A DNA stretch of 64,000 bases, taken from positions 839,952-903,951 of the forward strand of contig NZ_JAFMZM010000002.1 of NCBI RefSeq assembly GCF_024436375.1. The letters are read 5' to 3'. This stretch comes from Nocardioides astragali. GTDB taxonomy: Bacteria; Actinomycetota; Actinomycetes; Propionibacteriales; Nocardioidaceae. Below, in pieces: positions 26,028 to 35,431 of the stretch. Position 1 is the first letter of the stretch. Each line of letters opens with the position of its first letter. Position numbers and translations under genes: made by a program. The notes below the pieces were generated by a model. It was not told the origin of the DNA. It made no database searches and saw only the letters and a list, made by a program, of their open reading frames with translations.

Positions 26028-26816
26028 ATGACTGCCGACCTCCGTATCCCTCCAAACGTGAGCGCCCTGCCCGGTACGTTGAGGAACGTGAACCGCTTCG
26101 GACTTCCCGAACGCACCTTGGCGTGCTTGTTCGATCTGGACGGGGTGCTGACCCAGACCTCTGGAGTGCACAGGTCTGCCTGGCGTGACGTGTTCGACCC
26201 ATTGCTGGCCGCCCACGACCAGCCGCCTTTCACGGACGAGGACTACCTGCGTTTCGTCGACGGCAAACCCCGCCGCGACGGGGTGCGCGACTTCTTGACC
26301 GGTCGTGGCATCACGCTGCCCGAGGGTTCGCCCGCCGACCCTCCCGAGGCCGACACTGTCTCCGGGGTCGGCAACCGCAAGAACGAGCTGCTCCTGCAGG
26401 CCCTCGCCCGGGACGGCGTGGAGGTCATCGCCGGCTCGGCCACCTACCTGCGCGCCGTGCACGACGCGGGCATCCGGACCGCAGTCGTCACCTCCTCGTC
26501 GAACGGCGCGGAGGTGATCCGCGCCGCGGGCCTCGAGCATCTCGTCGAGCAGCGCGTCGATGGCCTGTTCGCCGAGCGGGAGGCGTTGCCGGGCAAACCG
26601 CAACCAGACACGTTCCAGGCGGCCGCCCGCCTGCTCGGGGTCGAGCCCGCTCGGGCCGCCGTCTTCGAGGACGCGTTGGCGGGGGTAGCGGCCGGGCGGG
26701 CCGGCGGCTTCGGGTTCGTGGTGGGAGTGGACCGCGGAGGCCAGGCGGAGGCCCTCCGTGAGGCCGGTGCGGACATCGTCGTCGACGACCTGAGCGACCT
26801 GCTGGGCGACCAGTGA
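26028..26816 (+). CDS. HAD-superfamily beta-phosphoglucomutase-like protein
   Basis: The 262-residue protein has the HAD motif I FDLDGVLTQT (nucleophile aspartate near residue 36, acid/base aspartate 38), motif II VVTSSSNG, and FEDALAGVAAGRAGGF as motif IV. The cap-domain region RSAWRDVFDPLLAAH matches beta-phosphoglucomutase. With the adjoining GH65 phosphorylase it would convert beta-glucose-1-P to glucose-6-P. The start is uncertain: ATG 26028 or GTG 26088 (NRFGLPERTLACLF), the latter preceded closely by GAGGAAC. The stop overlaps the GH65 start (GTGA). Confidence 0.85.
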   Translation: MTADLRIPPNVSALPGTLRNVNRFGLPERTLACLFDLDGVLTQTSGVHRSAWRDVFDPLLAAHDQPPFTDEDYLRFVDGKPRRDGVRDFLTGRGITLPEGSPADPPEADTVSGVGNRKNELLLQALARDGVEVIAGSATYLRAVHDAGIRTAVVTSSSNGAEVIRAAGLEHLVEQRVDGLFAEREALPGKPQPDTFQAAARLLGVEPARAAVFEDALAGVAAGRAGGFGFVVGVDRGGQAEALREAGADIVVDDLSDLLGDQ

Positions 26817-29200
26817 CGCGCCCGGCCGAGGCACCCGTCGGTCCCTTCCACGTCGAACCGTGGCACTTGAGGACCGCGCGACTCGACCCGTCGGACCTCG
26901 CGGCGACGGAGTCCTTGTTCGCACTGTCGAACGGGCACATCGGACTCCGCGGATCCCTCGAGGAGGGCGAACCGCACGTCGTCTCGGGCACGTACGTCAA
27001 TGGCTTCTACGAAGAGCGACCGCTCCCGCATCCTGAGGCCGGGTACGGGTTCCCGCAGTCCGGCCAGACGGTCGTCAACGTGACCGACGGCAAGCTCATC
27101 AGGCTGCACGTCGGGGATTCACCCCTCGACCTCCGCTACGGCCGGGTCCGGTCCCATGAGCGGGTGCTGGACCTGCGGGCCGGCGTCGTGGAGCGCCGTA
27201 CGGACTGGACCGCACCCAACGGATCGAGCGTCCGCGTCACGTCGCGACGGCTGGTCTCGTTCGCCCATCGGATGCTCGCGGCGATCTGCTACGACGTGGA
27301 ACCGCTGGGCGACGGGTTCTACCTGGCGCTCCAGTCCGACCTGTTGGCGAACGAGAGCAACGTCCAGCCCTCCCGCGACCCCCGCGCCCCCGCTCCCCTG
27401 ACCCGACCGCTGCAGGGCGAGCTGAGCAGCTGTCACGAACACCGAGCGGTCCTGGTGCACCGCACCGCTCGCAGCGGGCTGCGGATCGCTGCCGGGATGG
27501 ACCACCTGCTCGACCTCCCCGACGGTGCGGTCACCACCATGGAGTCCGACGAGGACCTCGCCCGGCTGACGGTCACCTCCGAGCTCAAGCCGGGGCAACG
27601 GCTGCGCCTGGTGAAGCTGCTGGCCTACAGCTGGTCGAGCAGGCGATCGGCTTCTGCCCTGCGGGACCAGGCCGATGCCGCGCTCGGGATGGCCAGGTTG
27701 GCCGGCTGGGACGCGCTGGCAGCGCAGCAGCGGGAGTACCTCGACGACTTCTGGGATCGGGGAGACATCGAGATCGACGGCGACCCGGCACTGCAACAGG
27801 CCGTGCGGGTGTCGATGTTCCACGTCCTCCAGGCTGGTGCACGGACCGAGTCCCAAGCCATCCCGGCCAAGGGTCTGACCGGACCGGGCTACGACGGTCA
27901 TGCCTTCTGGGACACCGAGACCTTTGTGCTCCCGATGCTGACCTACACGGCGCCGGAAGCCGCCAGAGGTGCGCTCACGTGGCGCCACCACACCCTCCCG
28001 ACAGCGGTGGCGCGCGCGGCAGAGCTCGGCCTCGACGGCGCCGCGTTCCCCTGGCGGACCATCCACGGCGAGGAGTGCTCCGGGTACTGGCCGGCAGGCA
28101 CGGCCGGGTTCCACGTGAACGCCGACATCGCCGACGCGACGGCTCGGTACGTCGCGGCGACTGGCAATGAGGAGTTCGCGGGCACGCTCGGCATCGAGCT
28201 ACTCGTGCAGACGGCTCGGCTGTGGGCATCCTTGGGCCACTTCTCCAACGAGGCGTGCTTCCGGATCGATGGCGTCACCGGCCCCGACGAGTACACCGCC
28301 GTCGTCGACGACAACGTCTACACGAACCTGATGGCCCAGCAGAACCTGCGGACGGCGGCCGACGCCTGCGGGCTTTGGCCGGACGCCGCGGCAAGACTCG
28401 GTGTCAGCCAAGATGAGATCGAGAGGTGGCGCGCTGCTGCCGACGTCGTACGGCTGCCGTACGACGAGCGGCTCGGTGTCCACGCCCAGTCGGAGGACTT
28501 CACCCAGCACGGCGAGTGGGACTTCAGGGCGACCCCGCCCGAGCACTACCCGCTGCTGCTGCACTATCCGTACTTCCAGCTCTACCGCAAGCAGGTCGTC
28601 AAGCAGGCCGACCTGGTTCTGGCCATGCACCTGCGCGGGGACGCCTTCACCGCGCAGCAGAAGGCTCGGAACTTCGCCTACTACGAGGCCCGCACAGTCC
28701 GTGACTCGTCACTGTCCGCCGCACCACAGGCCATCATCGCGGCCGAGGTGGGACACCTCGACCTGGCCTATGACTACTGGGCCGAGGTCGCCTTCACCGA
28801 CATCCTCAACGTCCACGGCAACGTGGACGATGGTGTCCACATCGCCGCGGCCGCGGGCACGTGGTCCGTGGCGGTCGCCGGGTTCGGGGGGATGCGGGAT
28901 CACGGCGGACGCATCACGTTCGCTCCCCGGCTGCCGCCGAAGCTCCACCGCCTGTGCTTCCGCATGACATTCCAGGGAAGAACGCTCCTCGTGGACGTCC
29001 ACCGCGATCGGACAGACGGCGACGTCGCCGACGCGGCGGCGACGTACCGTCTCCTCGGCGGCGATCCCCTCGACACGTCCCACCACGGGACACCAGTGGT
29101 GCTCGCGGTCGGTGATGACGTGACCCTCCCATTACCTTCGCCACCGAACGTCGATCCGGTGACGCAGCCCTTCGGCAAGGCTCCGCAGCGCCAGACCTGA
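26813..29200 (+). CDS. Glycoside hydrolase family 65 disaccharide phosphorylase (trehalose/maltose/kojibiose type)
   Basis: The 795-residue protein has the GH65 layout: an N-terminal super-sandwich domain (FALSNGHIGLRGSL), the (alpha/alpha)6 catalytic barrel with GPGYDGHAFWDTETF and the general acid glutamate 493 in VTGPDEYTAVVDDN, the phosphate-binding KQADLVLAM region, and HIAAAAGTW near the end. Such enzymes phosphorolyse trehalose, maltose or kojibiose to beta-glucose-1-P and glucose. Which sugar cannot be read from the sequence. Coupled to the HAD gene upstream (GTGA), the usual pairing. Followed by a strong hairpin at 29272. Confidence 0.93.
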   Translation: MTRPAEAPVGPFHVEPWHLRTARLDPSDLAATESLFALSNGHIGLRGSLEEGEPHVVSGTYVNGFYEERPLPHPEAGYGFPQSGQTVVNVTDGKLIRLHVGDSPLDLRYGRVRSHERVLDLRAGVVERRTDWTAPNGSSVRVTSRRLVSFAHRMLAAICYDVEPLGDGFYLALQSDLLANESNVQPSRDPRAPAPLTRPLQGELSSCHEHRAVLVHRTARSGLRIAAGMDHLLDLPDGAVTTMESDEDLARLTVTSELKPGQRLRLVKLLAYSWSSRRSASALRDQADAALGMARLAGWDALAAQQREYLDDFWDRGDIEIDGDPALQQAVRVSMFHVLQAGARTESQAIPAKGLTGPGYDGHAFWDTETFVLPMLTYTAPEAARGALTWRHHTLPTAVARAAELGLDGAAFPWRTIHGEECSGYWPAGTAGFHVNADIADATARYVAATGNEEFAGTLGIELLVQTARLWASLGHFSNEACFRIDGVTGPDEYTAVVDDNVYTNLMAQQNLRTAADACGLWPDAAARLGVSQDEIERWRAAADVVRLPYDERLGVHAQSEDFTQHGEWDFRATPPEHYPLLLHYPYFQLYRKQVVKQADLVLAMHLRGDAFTAQQKARNFAYYEARTVRDSSLSAAPQAIIAAEVGHLDLAYDYWAEVAFTDILNVHGNVDDGVHIAAAAGTWSVAVAGFGGMRDHGGRITFAPRLPPKLHRLCFRMTFQGRTLLVDVHRDRTDGDVADAAATYRLLGGDPLDTSHHGTPVVLAVGDDVTLPLPSPPNVDPVTQPFGKAPQRQT

Positions 29201-29271
29201 CGGACCAGGCAGGCCGCCGCAAACGTTTCTGGGTCACCAAGCGCGACACAAGCCGGACGTTACAAGTAACC

Positions 29272-29313
29272 AAGTAGCCCCTGACCTGCGTTTCCGCAGG
29301 TCAGGGGCTACTT
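29272..29313 (-). terminator. Strong 19-bp hairpin terminator beside tRNA-Pro
   Basis: Left arm 29272-29290 and right arm 29295-29313 are perfect reverse complements around the loop TTTC. It lies 72 bases after the GH65 stop on the plus strand and 6 bases after the 3' end of tRNA-Pro on the minus strand. A short T stretch (TTTT, 29312-29315) follows on plus; on minus only TT follows. It probably stops transcription from both sides. Confidence 0.85.
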
Positions 29314-29318
29314 TTCGG

Positions 29319-29392
29319 TCGGGCTGACAGGATTTGAACCTGCGACCCCCTGACCCCCAGTCAGGTGCGCTACCAAGCTGCGCTACAGCCCG
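29319..29392 (-). tRNA. tRNA-Pro (anticodon GGG)
   Basis: On the minus strand the acceptor stem CGGGCTG pairs with CAGCCCG, discriminator A, giving 74 bases without CCA. The D arm contains AGCTTGGTAGC, the T arm GCAGGTTCAAATCCTGT, and the anticodon loop CTGGGGG places GGG at positions 34-36. It reads CCC and CCU proline codons. CCA is not encoded. The gene is followed by the 19-bp hairpin. Confidence 0.97.
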
Positions 29393-29604
29393 AATGCCTC
29401 CGGCACGAAGGCCCGCGAAGCGAGGTGAACGTTACCGCAGCCGTCGCACACCTCCTCAATCGACCCGCCCGTTCTAGTCCACGCCCCCCGGCGTGAGTGA
29501 CGAATGCCTACGAGTCCCTAGTCCTTGTGGGCCATTTGCCCGGCAACGACAGACGCACCGCGGCGCTCCGCACAGGATGAACCATCAACCTGTGGGAGCC
29601 ATCC

Positions 29605-30306
29605 GTGTCATCACTGCCGCGCCGTGCCGGCCTCGTGGTGGCCGTCGTCGCGGCGGCCATCGCTCTGAGCCTGCCTGCTCCGCGAGCCACTGCCGTTGTG
29701 CCCGAGCCCACCGTCCGCGACGGCGGGCAGCAGAGCGGCGCGCGCGAGGGCGGGCACCGGACCCGCGCGCGCGAGCTGGCGCGCCAGCTGCGCGAGCGTG
29801 AGCAGAGCCTCATGGCGCTCAACCGACGGGCCGACGCTCGCGAGCGGGCGCTCGTGGGCCGCAAGGCCGTGCTCGCGACGTACGGCTACACCGGCGACCC
29901 GGACGAGGTGCGGGCGGTGCTGCCGTTGGCGTCGTACCGCGTGTCGGCGGGCTTCGGCCTCACCGGCCCCCTCTGGGAGGCCGAGCACGGCGGCCAGGAC
30001 TTCGGGGCCTCGGCGGGCGAGCAGATCGTCGCAGTGGCCGCCGGCGAGGTGACCGATGTCGCCTTCTCCGGTCCCTACGGCCTGCGCACCATCGTGACCC
30101 TGCCCGACGGCACGGAGATCTGGTACTGCCACCAGACCGACGCGTCCGTCTACGCCGGCCAGTACGTGGACGTCGCTGATCCGGTCGGCACGGTGGGGTC
30201 GACCGGCAACTCGACCGGCCCCCACCTGCACCTCGAGGTACGCCCCGCCGGCGGCGCCCCCGTCGACCCGATGGACTGGCTGATCGCCGAAGGCCTCACG
30301 CCCTGA
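29605..30306 (+). CDS. Secreted M23-family peptidoglycan endopeptidase-like protein
   Basis: The 233-residue protein starts with a signal peptide (hydrophobic AGLVVAVVAAAIALSL, then PAPRATA). A coiled, charged region follows (ARELARQLREREQSL). The C-terminal LytM/M23 domain includes HGGQDFGASAGEQI (the H-x3-D metal pair), VTLPDGTEIWYCHQ and GSTGNSTGPHLHLEV (the H-x-H motif), so the zinc site looks complete. It would act on cell-wall peptides outside the membrane. The GTG start has GGGAG upstream. It converges with der. Confidence 0.9.
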   Translation: MSSLPRRAGLVVAVVAAAIALSLPAPRATAVVPEPTVRDGGQQSGAREGGHRTRARELARQLREREQSLMALNRRADARERALVGRKAVLATYGYTGDPDEVRAVLPLASYRVSAGFGLTGPLWEAEHGGQDFGASAGEQIVAVAAGEVTDVAFSGPYGLRTIVTLPDGTEIWYCHQTDASVYAGQYVDVADPVGTVGSTGNSTGPHLHLEVRPAGGAPVDPMDWLIAEGLTP

Positions 30307-30323
30307 GCCCGGACCCTCCCGTG

Positions 30324-31679
30324 TCAGCGCTTGCGCTTCTCGCGGGGCTTCTGCTGGATGACGATCGGCGTGCCGGCGAAGCCGAACTCTTCGCGAAGGC
30401 GGCGCTCGATGAAGCGCTCGTAGGACGCGTCCAGCTTGCCGGTCGTGAACAGCACGAACGTCGGGGGCGCCGTCGAGGGCTGCGTGGCGAACAGGATCCG
30501 GGCCTGCTTGCCGCTGCGCACCGGGTGCGGGTGCTCGGCGACCAGGCGACCGAGGAACGTGTTGAGCGCCCCCGTGCCGATCCGGGTCTCCCACCCCTCG
30601 AGGGCCTTGTCGATCGCCGGGACGAGCCGGTCCACGTGCCAGCCGGTGCGGGCGGTGAAGTTGACCCGCGGCGCCCAACGCACCTGCACCAGGTCCCGCT
30701 CGATCTCCCGCTCGAGGTAGTAGCGGCGCTCCTCGTCGACGAGGTCCCACTTGTTGAACGCGATGATCATCGCCCGGCCCGCGTCGCGGATGGTCTGGAT
30801 GATCCGCATGTCCTGCTCGGAGACCGTCTGGCTGGCGTCGAGCACCAGCACGGCCACCTCGGCACGGTCGATCGCCGTGGAGGTGCGCAGCGAGGCGTAG
30901 TACTCGTGGCCGGAGGCCTGGTTGACCCGCTTGCGGATGCCGGCGGTGTCGATGAAGCGCCAGGTGCGATCGCCCAGGGTGATCAGCTCGTCGACGGGGT
31001 CGACGGTGGTGCCGGCGGCGTCGTCGACCACCACCCGGTCCTCCTTGGCCAGCATGTTGAGCAGGGAGGACTTGCCGACGTTGGGCTTGCCGACGATGGC
31101 GATCCGGCGCGGGCCGCCGACCTCCTCGAAGGACTCCTGGGGCGTCTCGGGCAGGGCCGCCAGGATCGCGTCGAGCATGTCGCCCGAACCCCGGCCGTGG
31201 AGCGCGGAGACCGGCCACGGCTCGCCCAGGCCGAGGTTCCAGAGCCCGTAGGCCTCGGCCTCGGTGCGCTGGTCGTCGACCTTGTTGGCGGCCAGGACGA
31301 CTGGCTTGCCCGACGCACGCAGGATGCGTACGACAGCCTCGTCGGCGTCGGTGATGCCGACGGTCGCGTCGACGACGAAGAGCACGGCGTCAGCCAGCGT
31401 GACCGCCATCTCGGCCTGCGCGCGGATGCGCTCCGCCATTCCGCGCGCGTCCGGGTCCCAGCCGCCGGTGTCGACGACCGTGAAGGCGCGCCCGTTCCAG
31501 TTGGCGTCGTAGGAGACGCGGTCCCGGGTGACTCCCGGCCGGTCCTCCACGACCGCCTCGCGGCGTCCGATAATGCGGTTGACCAGGGTGGACTTGCCCA
31601 CGTTGGGGCGGCCCACCACGGCCAGGACGGGCGTCGGACCGGAGTCGGTCTCGACGGCGACGGCGTCGTACTCACTCAT
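30324..31679 (-). CDS. der: Ribosome-assembly GTPase Der (EngA)
   Basis: This 451-residue protein has two GTPase domains in series. The first has [15 protein letters not shown] and NKVD; the second has [17 protein letters not shown] and NKWD. The C-terminal KH-like domain ends in basic KPREKRKR. Der is needed for 50S subunit assembly. It is the last gene of the conserved minus-strand block tyrA-cmk-plsC-der, 18 bases after plsC. Confidence 0.98.
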   Translation of the reverse strand: MSEYDAVAVETDSGPTPVLAVVGRPNVGKSTLVNRIIGRREAVVEDRPGVTRDRVSYDANWNGRAFTVVDTGGWDPDARGMAERIRAQAEMAVTLADAVLFVVDATVGITDADEAVVRILRASGKPVVLAANKVDDQRTEAEAYGLWNLGLGEPWPVSALHGRGSGDMLDAILAALPETPQESFEEVGGPRRIAIVGKPNVGKSSLLNMLAKEDRVVVDDAAGTTVDPVDELITLGDRTWRFIDTAGIRKRVNQASGHEYYASLRTSTAIDRAEVAVLVLDASQTVSEQDMRIIQTIRDAGRAMIIAFNKWDLVDEERRYYLEREIERDLVQVRWAPRVNFTARTGWHVDRLVPAIDKALEGWETRIGTGALNTFLGRLVAEHPHPVRSGKQARILFATQPSTAPPTFVLFTTGKLDASYERFIERRLREEFGFAGTPIVIQQKPREKRKR

Positions 31680-31697
31680 GCGTGCTCACAGCTCTCT

Positions 31698-32435
31698 TCA
31701 ATGCTCGACGAGCCCGGTGTCGGGGTCGTCCTCGGATTGTCCCGCAGGAAGGGGCCCGGGCAAGGATCGGCGCGTCTGCGAGAGGGCGCTGTCCAGCTCG
31801 GACAGCATGTGCCCTCGTAGCAACACCGACGTGGCGGTCACGTGTTCCCGCGTGCGGGGCCAGGCTTGGTGTGTCGTCTGCCACGCCCGACCGAAGACGA
31901 TCTCGATGGTCGCCCCGCGCTCCGGCAAGGCGTTTGACCCGCCGCCGGGAGGCCGGGTGCCGATCATCGTGACGGGCACGACGGGGACCCCGGTCACCAA
32001 CGCCAGGTAGGCCGCGCCGTGGTGGAACCGGCGCAGCTCGCCGTCGCCGCGGGTGCCCTCCGGGAAGATGCCGACCACTCCCCCGTCCCGCAGGACCCGC
32101 AGGCTGGACCGGATCGCCCCCGGGTCGGGGGCGAAGCGGTCGAGCGGGATCTGGCCGGCGCGGCGCAGGAAGCCGCCGAGTCCGCCCTCGAACATCTCGC
32201 GCTTGGTGAGCGCGTGCACCGGTCGCGGGGCGAGGACCGCCAGCAGCGGACCGTCGATGATGCCGATGTGATTGGCGGCGAGGATGACCCCGCCGCTCGC
32301 CGGGACCCGATCCGAGTGGTGCACGACCACGTCCCAGCGGCGCTGGACGAGCCATGAGGAGACCGGGCGCACCACGCCCAGCAGGCGCGTCGGAGGGTGC
32401 TCGGTGCTGCTGGCGGGGAGGTCGGCCCCGCTCAC
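31698..32435 (-). CDS. plsC: 1-acyl-sn-glycerol-3-phosphate acyltransferase (PlsC family)
   Basis: The 245-residue protein has the acyltransferase motif H-x4-D in NHIGIIDGPLL, and FPEGTRGDGEL as the glycerol-phosphate binding block. It makes phosphatidic acid at the membrane. The GTG start overlaps the cmk stop (GTGA), with GGAGG just upstream. A hydrophilic tail with QSEDDPDTG ends it. Placement between cmk and der is conserved in actinobacteria. Confidence 0.92.
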   Translation of the reverse strand: MSGADLPASSTEHPPTRLLGVVRPVSSWLVQRRWDVVVHHSDRVPASGGVILAANHIGIIDGPLLAVLAPRPVHALTKREMFEGGLGGFLRRAGQIPLDRFAPDPGAIRSSLRVLRDGGVVGIFPEGTRGDGELRRFHHGAAYLALVTGVPVVPVTMIGTRPPGGGSNALPERGATIEIVFGRAWQTTHQAWPRTREHVTATSVLLRGHMLSELDSALSQTRRSLPGPLPAGQSEDDPDTGLVEH

Positions 32436-33136
32436 GAGCCCTCCCAGGCCTCCGGGGCGACGTGACCGGTTAGCCCGACGATGCGGTCGATGACCTCCAC
32501 CAGCGTGAGGTGCGTGCTGTCGACGTGCACGGCACCCTCCGCCATGGTCAGCGGCGCGGTGGCCCGACCCGAGTCGATCCGGTCGCGCTCGAGGAGGGAC
32601 TGCTGGGTGCTGGCCACGTCGGTGCCGCCCTGCTCCGCCGAGCGGCGCTCGGCGCGGGCGTCGGGCTCGGCGCTCAGGTAGACCTTGACCTCCGCCTGCG
32701 GCCACACGACCGAGCCGATGTCACGGCCCTCGACCACGATGCCGCCCTCCCCGATGACCTCACGCTGGAGCTGGAGCAGCCGGGCCCGCACCTCGGGCAC
32801 CGCACTGACCGGGCTGACGGCCGCCGTCACCTCATGACTGCGGATCTCGACGGAGACGTCGACGCCGTCGACGGTGATGGTGGGCGCGAGCGGGTCGGTG
32901 CCGGACTCGATGCGCGGACGGTGGGCGGCGGCCGCGACCACTGCCGCGTCGCGTACGTCGATGCCCTCACGCAGCAGCCACCACGTCATCGCCCGGAACA
33001 TCGCCCCGGTGTCGAGGTAGCGGAGGCCGAGACGCTCGGCCACGCCACGAGAGGTGCTCGACTTGCCCGACCCGGAGGTGCCGTCGACGGCGATGACGAG
33101 GCTGCTGTCGTGGGGGGTGGTGCCGGCGCTGCTCAC
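32432..33136 (-). CDS. cmk: Cytidylate kinase
   Basis: Cmk phosphorylates CMP and dCMP. The 234-residue protein has the P-loop DGTSGSGKSSTS near residue 18, YLDTGAMFRAMTWW, the NMP-binding insert and EGRDIGSVVWP. GTG 33136 is preferred; no clear ribosome site is visible and another GTG at 33166, inside the end of tyrA, is possible. It overlaps plsC by four bases and lies 11 bases after tyrA. Confidence 0.95.
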   Translation of the reverse strand: MSSAGTTPHDSSLVIAVDGTSGSGKSSTSRGVAERLGLRYLDTGAMFRAMTWWLLREGIDVRDAAVVAAAAHRPRIESGTDPLAPTITVDGVDVSVEIRSHEVTAAVSPVSAVPEVRARLLQLQREVIGEGGIVVEGRDIGSVVWPQAEVKVYLSAEPDARAERRSAEQGGTDVASTQQSLLERDRIDSGRATAPLTMAEGAVHVDSTHLTLVEVIDRIVGLTGHVAPEAWEGS

Positions 33137-33147
33137 GGGCGTGAAGG

Positions 33148-34233
33148 TTACCGGTGAGTGGTCCACCCGCGGGATTCGAGAGCGGCGAGCAGGTGCTCGG
33201 CACTGCCCTTCTCGACGACCAGCTCGGTGAGGCCGACCGGCCGGCCGGGGTCGTGGTCGATGTGGACGTCCTCGATGTTGACGCCGATCTCCCCGGCGTC
33301 CCCGAACAGGCGGGCCAGCTCGCCGGGGTGGTCTGGCACCGAGACGAAGACCGAGCGCGTCGGGCGGGCCGGGCCGCCGTGCTTGCCGGGGATCGCCGCC
33401 GTGCCGGCGTTGCCGCGAGTGAGGATCTCGGCCAGGTCGTCGCCGGAGCCCGTCGCGACCGCCGACATGAGCGTGTCGAGGTCGGCCCGCACCTCGGCGA
33501 GGAGGTCGAGCACCGCCTCCGCGTTGGCCCCGAGGATCTGCTGCCACAGGTCAGGGTCGCTGGCCGCGACCCGGGTCACGTCGCGCACTCCCTGGCCGGA
33601 GAGGGCGAGGTGCTCCGCGGGGGCGTGGGCGAGCCGGCCTGCGACCAGCACCGCGGCCAGGTGGGGCAGGTGCGAGGTCCGCGCGACGGCGCGGTCGTGG
33701 TCGGCGGGATCCATCAGGACCGGGGCCGCCCCGCACTCCAGCACGAGGGCCTCCACCAGGCCCACGGCGTCGGGATCGGCGGTGGCGTGCGGCGTGACGG
33801 CCCACGGCCGGCCATCGAAGAGCGCGGCACTCGCGGCGAGCGGACCCGAGCGCTCGCTGCCCGCCATCGGGTGCGAGCCGACGTACCTGCGCAGCTCGAC
33901 AGGACGCACCTGCGCGGCGACGGCTTCCAGAGGGGCCGCCTTCACGCTGCCGACGTCGGTCACCACCGCGTCCGTACGTCGCAGCGCGTCGGCCACCGTC
34001 GCAGCGATCGCCGCGGGCGGCACGGCGACGACCACGAGCTGGGGACGGTCGCCGCGCGCTGCGACGCGTCCGGCGCCGAGGCCGGTCGCCGTGCGCACGT
34101 TCTCCTCCGAGGTGTCGCGCAGCACGACGTCGAGGCCGAGGCGGCGGCACACGAGGGCGATCGAGGTGCCGACGAGGCCCGCTCCGACGACCTCGACAGG
34201 TCCGGTCAGTGCCGGCAGCGGGTCGTCAGTCAT
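33148..34233 (-). CDS. tyrA: Prephenate dehydrogenase with C-terminal ACT domain
   Basis: The 361-residue protein oxidises prephenate to 4-hydroxyphenylpyruvate in tyrosine synthesis. It shows the NAD site VEVVGAGLVGTSIA, the catalytic region VGSHPMAGSERSG and HLPHLAAVL. The C-terminal ACT domain (VSVPDHPGELARLFGDAG) suggests feedback control by an amino acid, probably tyrosine. It overlaps aroH by eight bases, so chorismate mutase and dehydrogenase are made together. Confidence 0.95.
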   Translation of the reverse strand: MTDDPLPALTGPVEVVGAGLVGTSIALVCRRLGLDVVLRDTSEENVRTATGLGAGRVAARGDRPQLVVVAVPPAAIAATVADALRRTDAVVTDVGSVKAAPLEAVAAQVRPVELRRYVGSHPMAGSERSGPLAASAALFDGRPWAVTPHATADPDAVGLVEALVLECGAAPVLMDPADHDRAVARTSHLPHLAAVLVAGRLAHAPAEHLALSGQGVRDVTRVAASDPDLWQQILGANAEAVLDLLAEVRADLDTLMSAVATGSGDDLAEILTRGNAGTAAIPGKHGGPARPTRSVFVSVPDHPGELARLFGDAGEIGVNIEDVHIDHDPGRPVGLTELVVEKGSAEHLLAALESRGWTTHR

Positions 34234-34603
34234 GACTGGTCGTCCGGCTCAGGTCGCGGCGCAGGTTGGCCGCACCGTGGAGGTAGACGTGGGTGATCTC
34301 GGCGCGCGGCAGGTCGGTCTCCACGTGCGCCATCAGGCGGACCACGCGCGGCATCGATCCCTCGATCTCCAGCTCGCGGGCGCACACGAGCGGGACGTCG
34401 GAGAAGCCCAGCTGGCGCGCGGCATAGGCCGGGAACTCACTGGTCAGGTCGCTGGTCGCGGTGAAGATGATCGAGATGAAGTCGTCGACGTCCAGCCCGT
34501 TGGCCGACATGACGTCCGTGACCATCTCGGCCACCCGGTCCAGCATGTGCTCACGGGTGTCCTCATCGAGCTGGGTCGCACCCCGCACTGCCCTCACTGC
34601 CAC
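34226..34603 (-). CDS. aroH: Chorismate mutase, AroH type
   Basis: The 125-residue protein matches the monofunctional trimeric AroH class: VRAVRGATQLDEDT with the active-site arginine near residue 7, FTATSDLTSEFPAYAAR, VPLVCARELEIEGSMPR and THVYLHGAANLRRDL. It converts chorismate to prephenate for the overlapping tyrA product. It lies 25 bases after rluB. This class is less common than AroQ and fits actinobacteria and bacilli. Confidence 0.95.
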   Translation of the reverse strand: MAVRAVRGATQLDEDTREHMLDRVAEMVTDVMSANGLDVDDFISIIFTATSDLTSEFPAYAARQLGFSDVPLVCARELEIEGSMPRVVRLMAHVETDLPRAEITHVYLHGAANLRRDLSRTTSHD

Positions 34604-34628
34604 GGGAGAACCTTAACGGCGGGCGTCG

Positions 34629-35429
34629 TCAGAGCTGCGCGCTGTCCATCAGCTCGCCCAGCTCGTCGAGGCTGAGCTCCCGCATCTCCCCCACCGGCAG
34701 CTTGCCGAGCGACACCGGCCCGATCTGGGTGCGGGTCAGCTGGGTCACCGGGTGACCGACGTGGGCGAGCAGGCGGCGCACGATCCGGTTGCGGCCCTCG
34801 TGGATGACCAGCTCGACGATCGTGCGGTCGTGGGTGGTGCGCCCGTGGCTGCCGCTGACGATGCGCACCTGCGACACCGTCACCGGCCCGTCGTCCAGCG
34901 TCACCCCGGCGAGCAGCTCCTTGAGCGTGCTCGGGCGGACCTGGCCCTCGACCTCGGCGACGTAGGTCTTGTCCACCTCGTACGACGGATGCGCCAGGCG
35001 CTGGGCGAAGTCACCGTCGTTGGTGAGGATCAGCAGGCCAGAGGTGTCGGTGTCGAGCCGGCCGACGTGGAAGAGCCGCTCGGGCCGCCCGGCGACGAGC
35101 TCGCCGAGGTGCGGACGGCCTTCCGGGTCGCTCATCGTGGAGACGACTCCGCGTGGCTTGTTGAGCACGAGGTAGACGTGGGGCGAGATCGGTGGCAGCC
35201 GCTTGCCCCGCACCCGTACGACAGCGGTGTGCGGGTCGACCTTGGTGCCGAGGCGGGTGACGACCTCGCCGTCGACCTCCACCGATCCCTCCAGCATGAG
35301 CTCCTCGCACTTGCGCCGGCTGGCCACGCCCGACTGGGCCAGCAGCTTCTGGAGCCGGATCGTGCCGTCGGCGTCGGGGGTCGGGCGGTGGGAGGCGGGC
35401 TGGGAGGGATCGGCGTCGTGGGGCTGCAT
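34629..35429 (-). CDS. rluB: 23S rRNA pseudouridine synthase (RluB/RsuA family)
   Basis: The 266-residue protein has an N-terminal S4 RNA-binding domain (RLQKLLAQSGVASRRKCEELM in part) and the catalytic domain with the aspartate in GRLDTDTSGLLILTND. EGRNRIVRRLL lies near the end. It modifies helix 89/90 region uridines in 23S rRNA. ATG 35429 is two bases from the scpB stop. The conserved scpA-scpB-rluB order supports the call. Confidence 0.95.
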   Translation of the reverse strand: MQPHDADPSQPASHRPTPDADGTIRLQKLLAQSGVASRRKCEELMLEGSVEVDGEVVTRLGTKVDPHTAVVRVRGKRLPPISPHVYLVLNKPRGVVSTMSDPEGRPHLGELVAGRPERLFHVGRLDTDTSGLLILTNDGDFAQRLAHPSYEVDKTYVAEVEGQVRPSTLKELLAGVTLDDGPVTVSQVRIVSGSHGRTTHDRTIVELVIHEGRNRIVRRLLAHVGHPVTQLTRTQIGPVSLGKLPVGEMRELSLDELGELMDSAQL

Positions 35430-35431
35430 GC

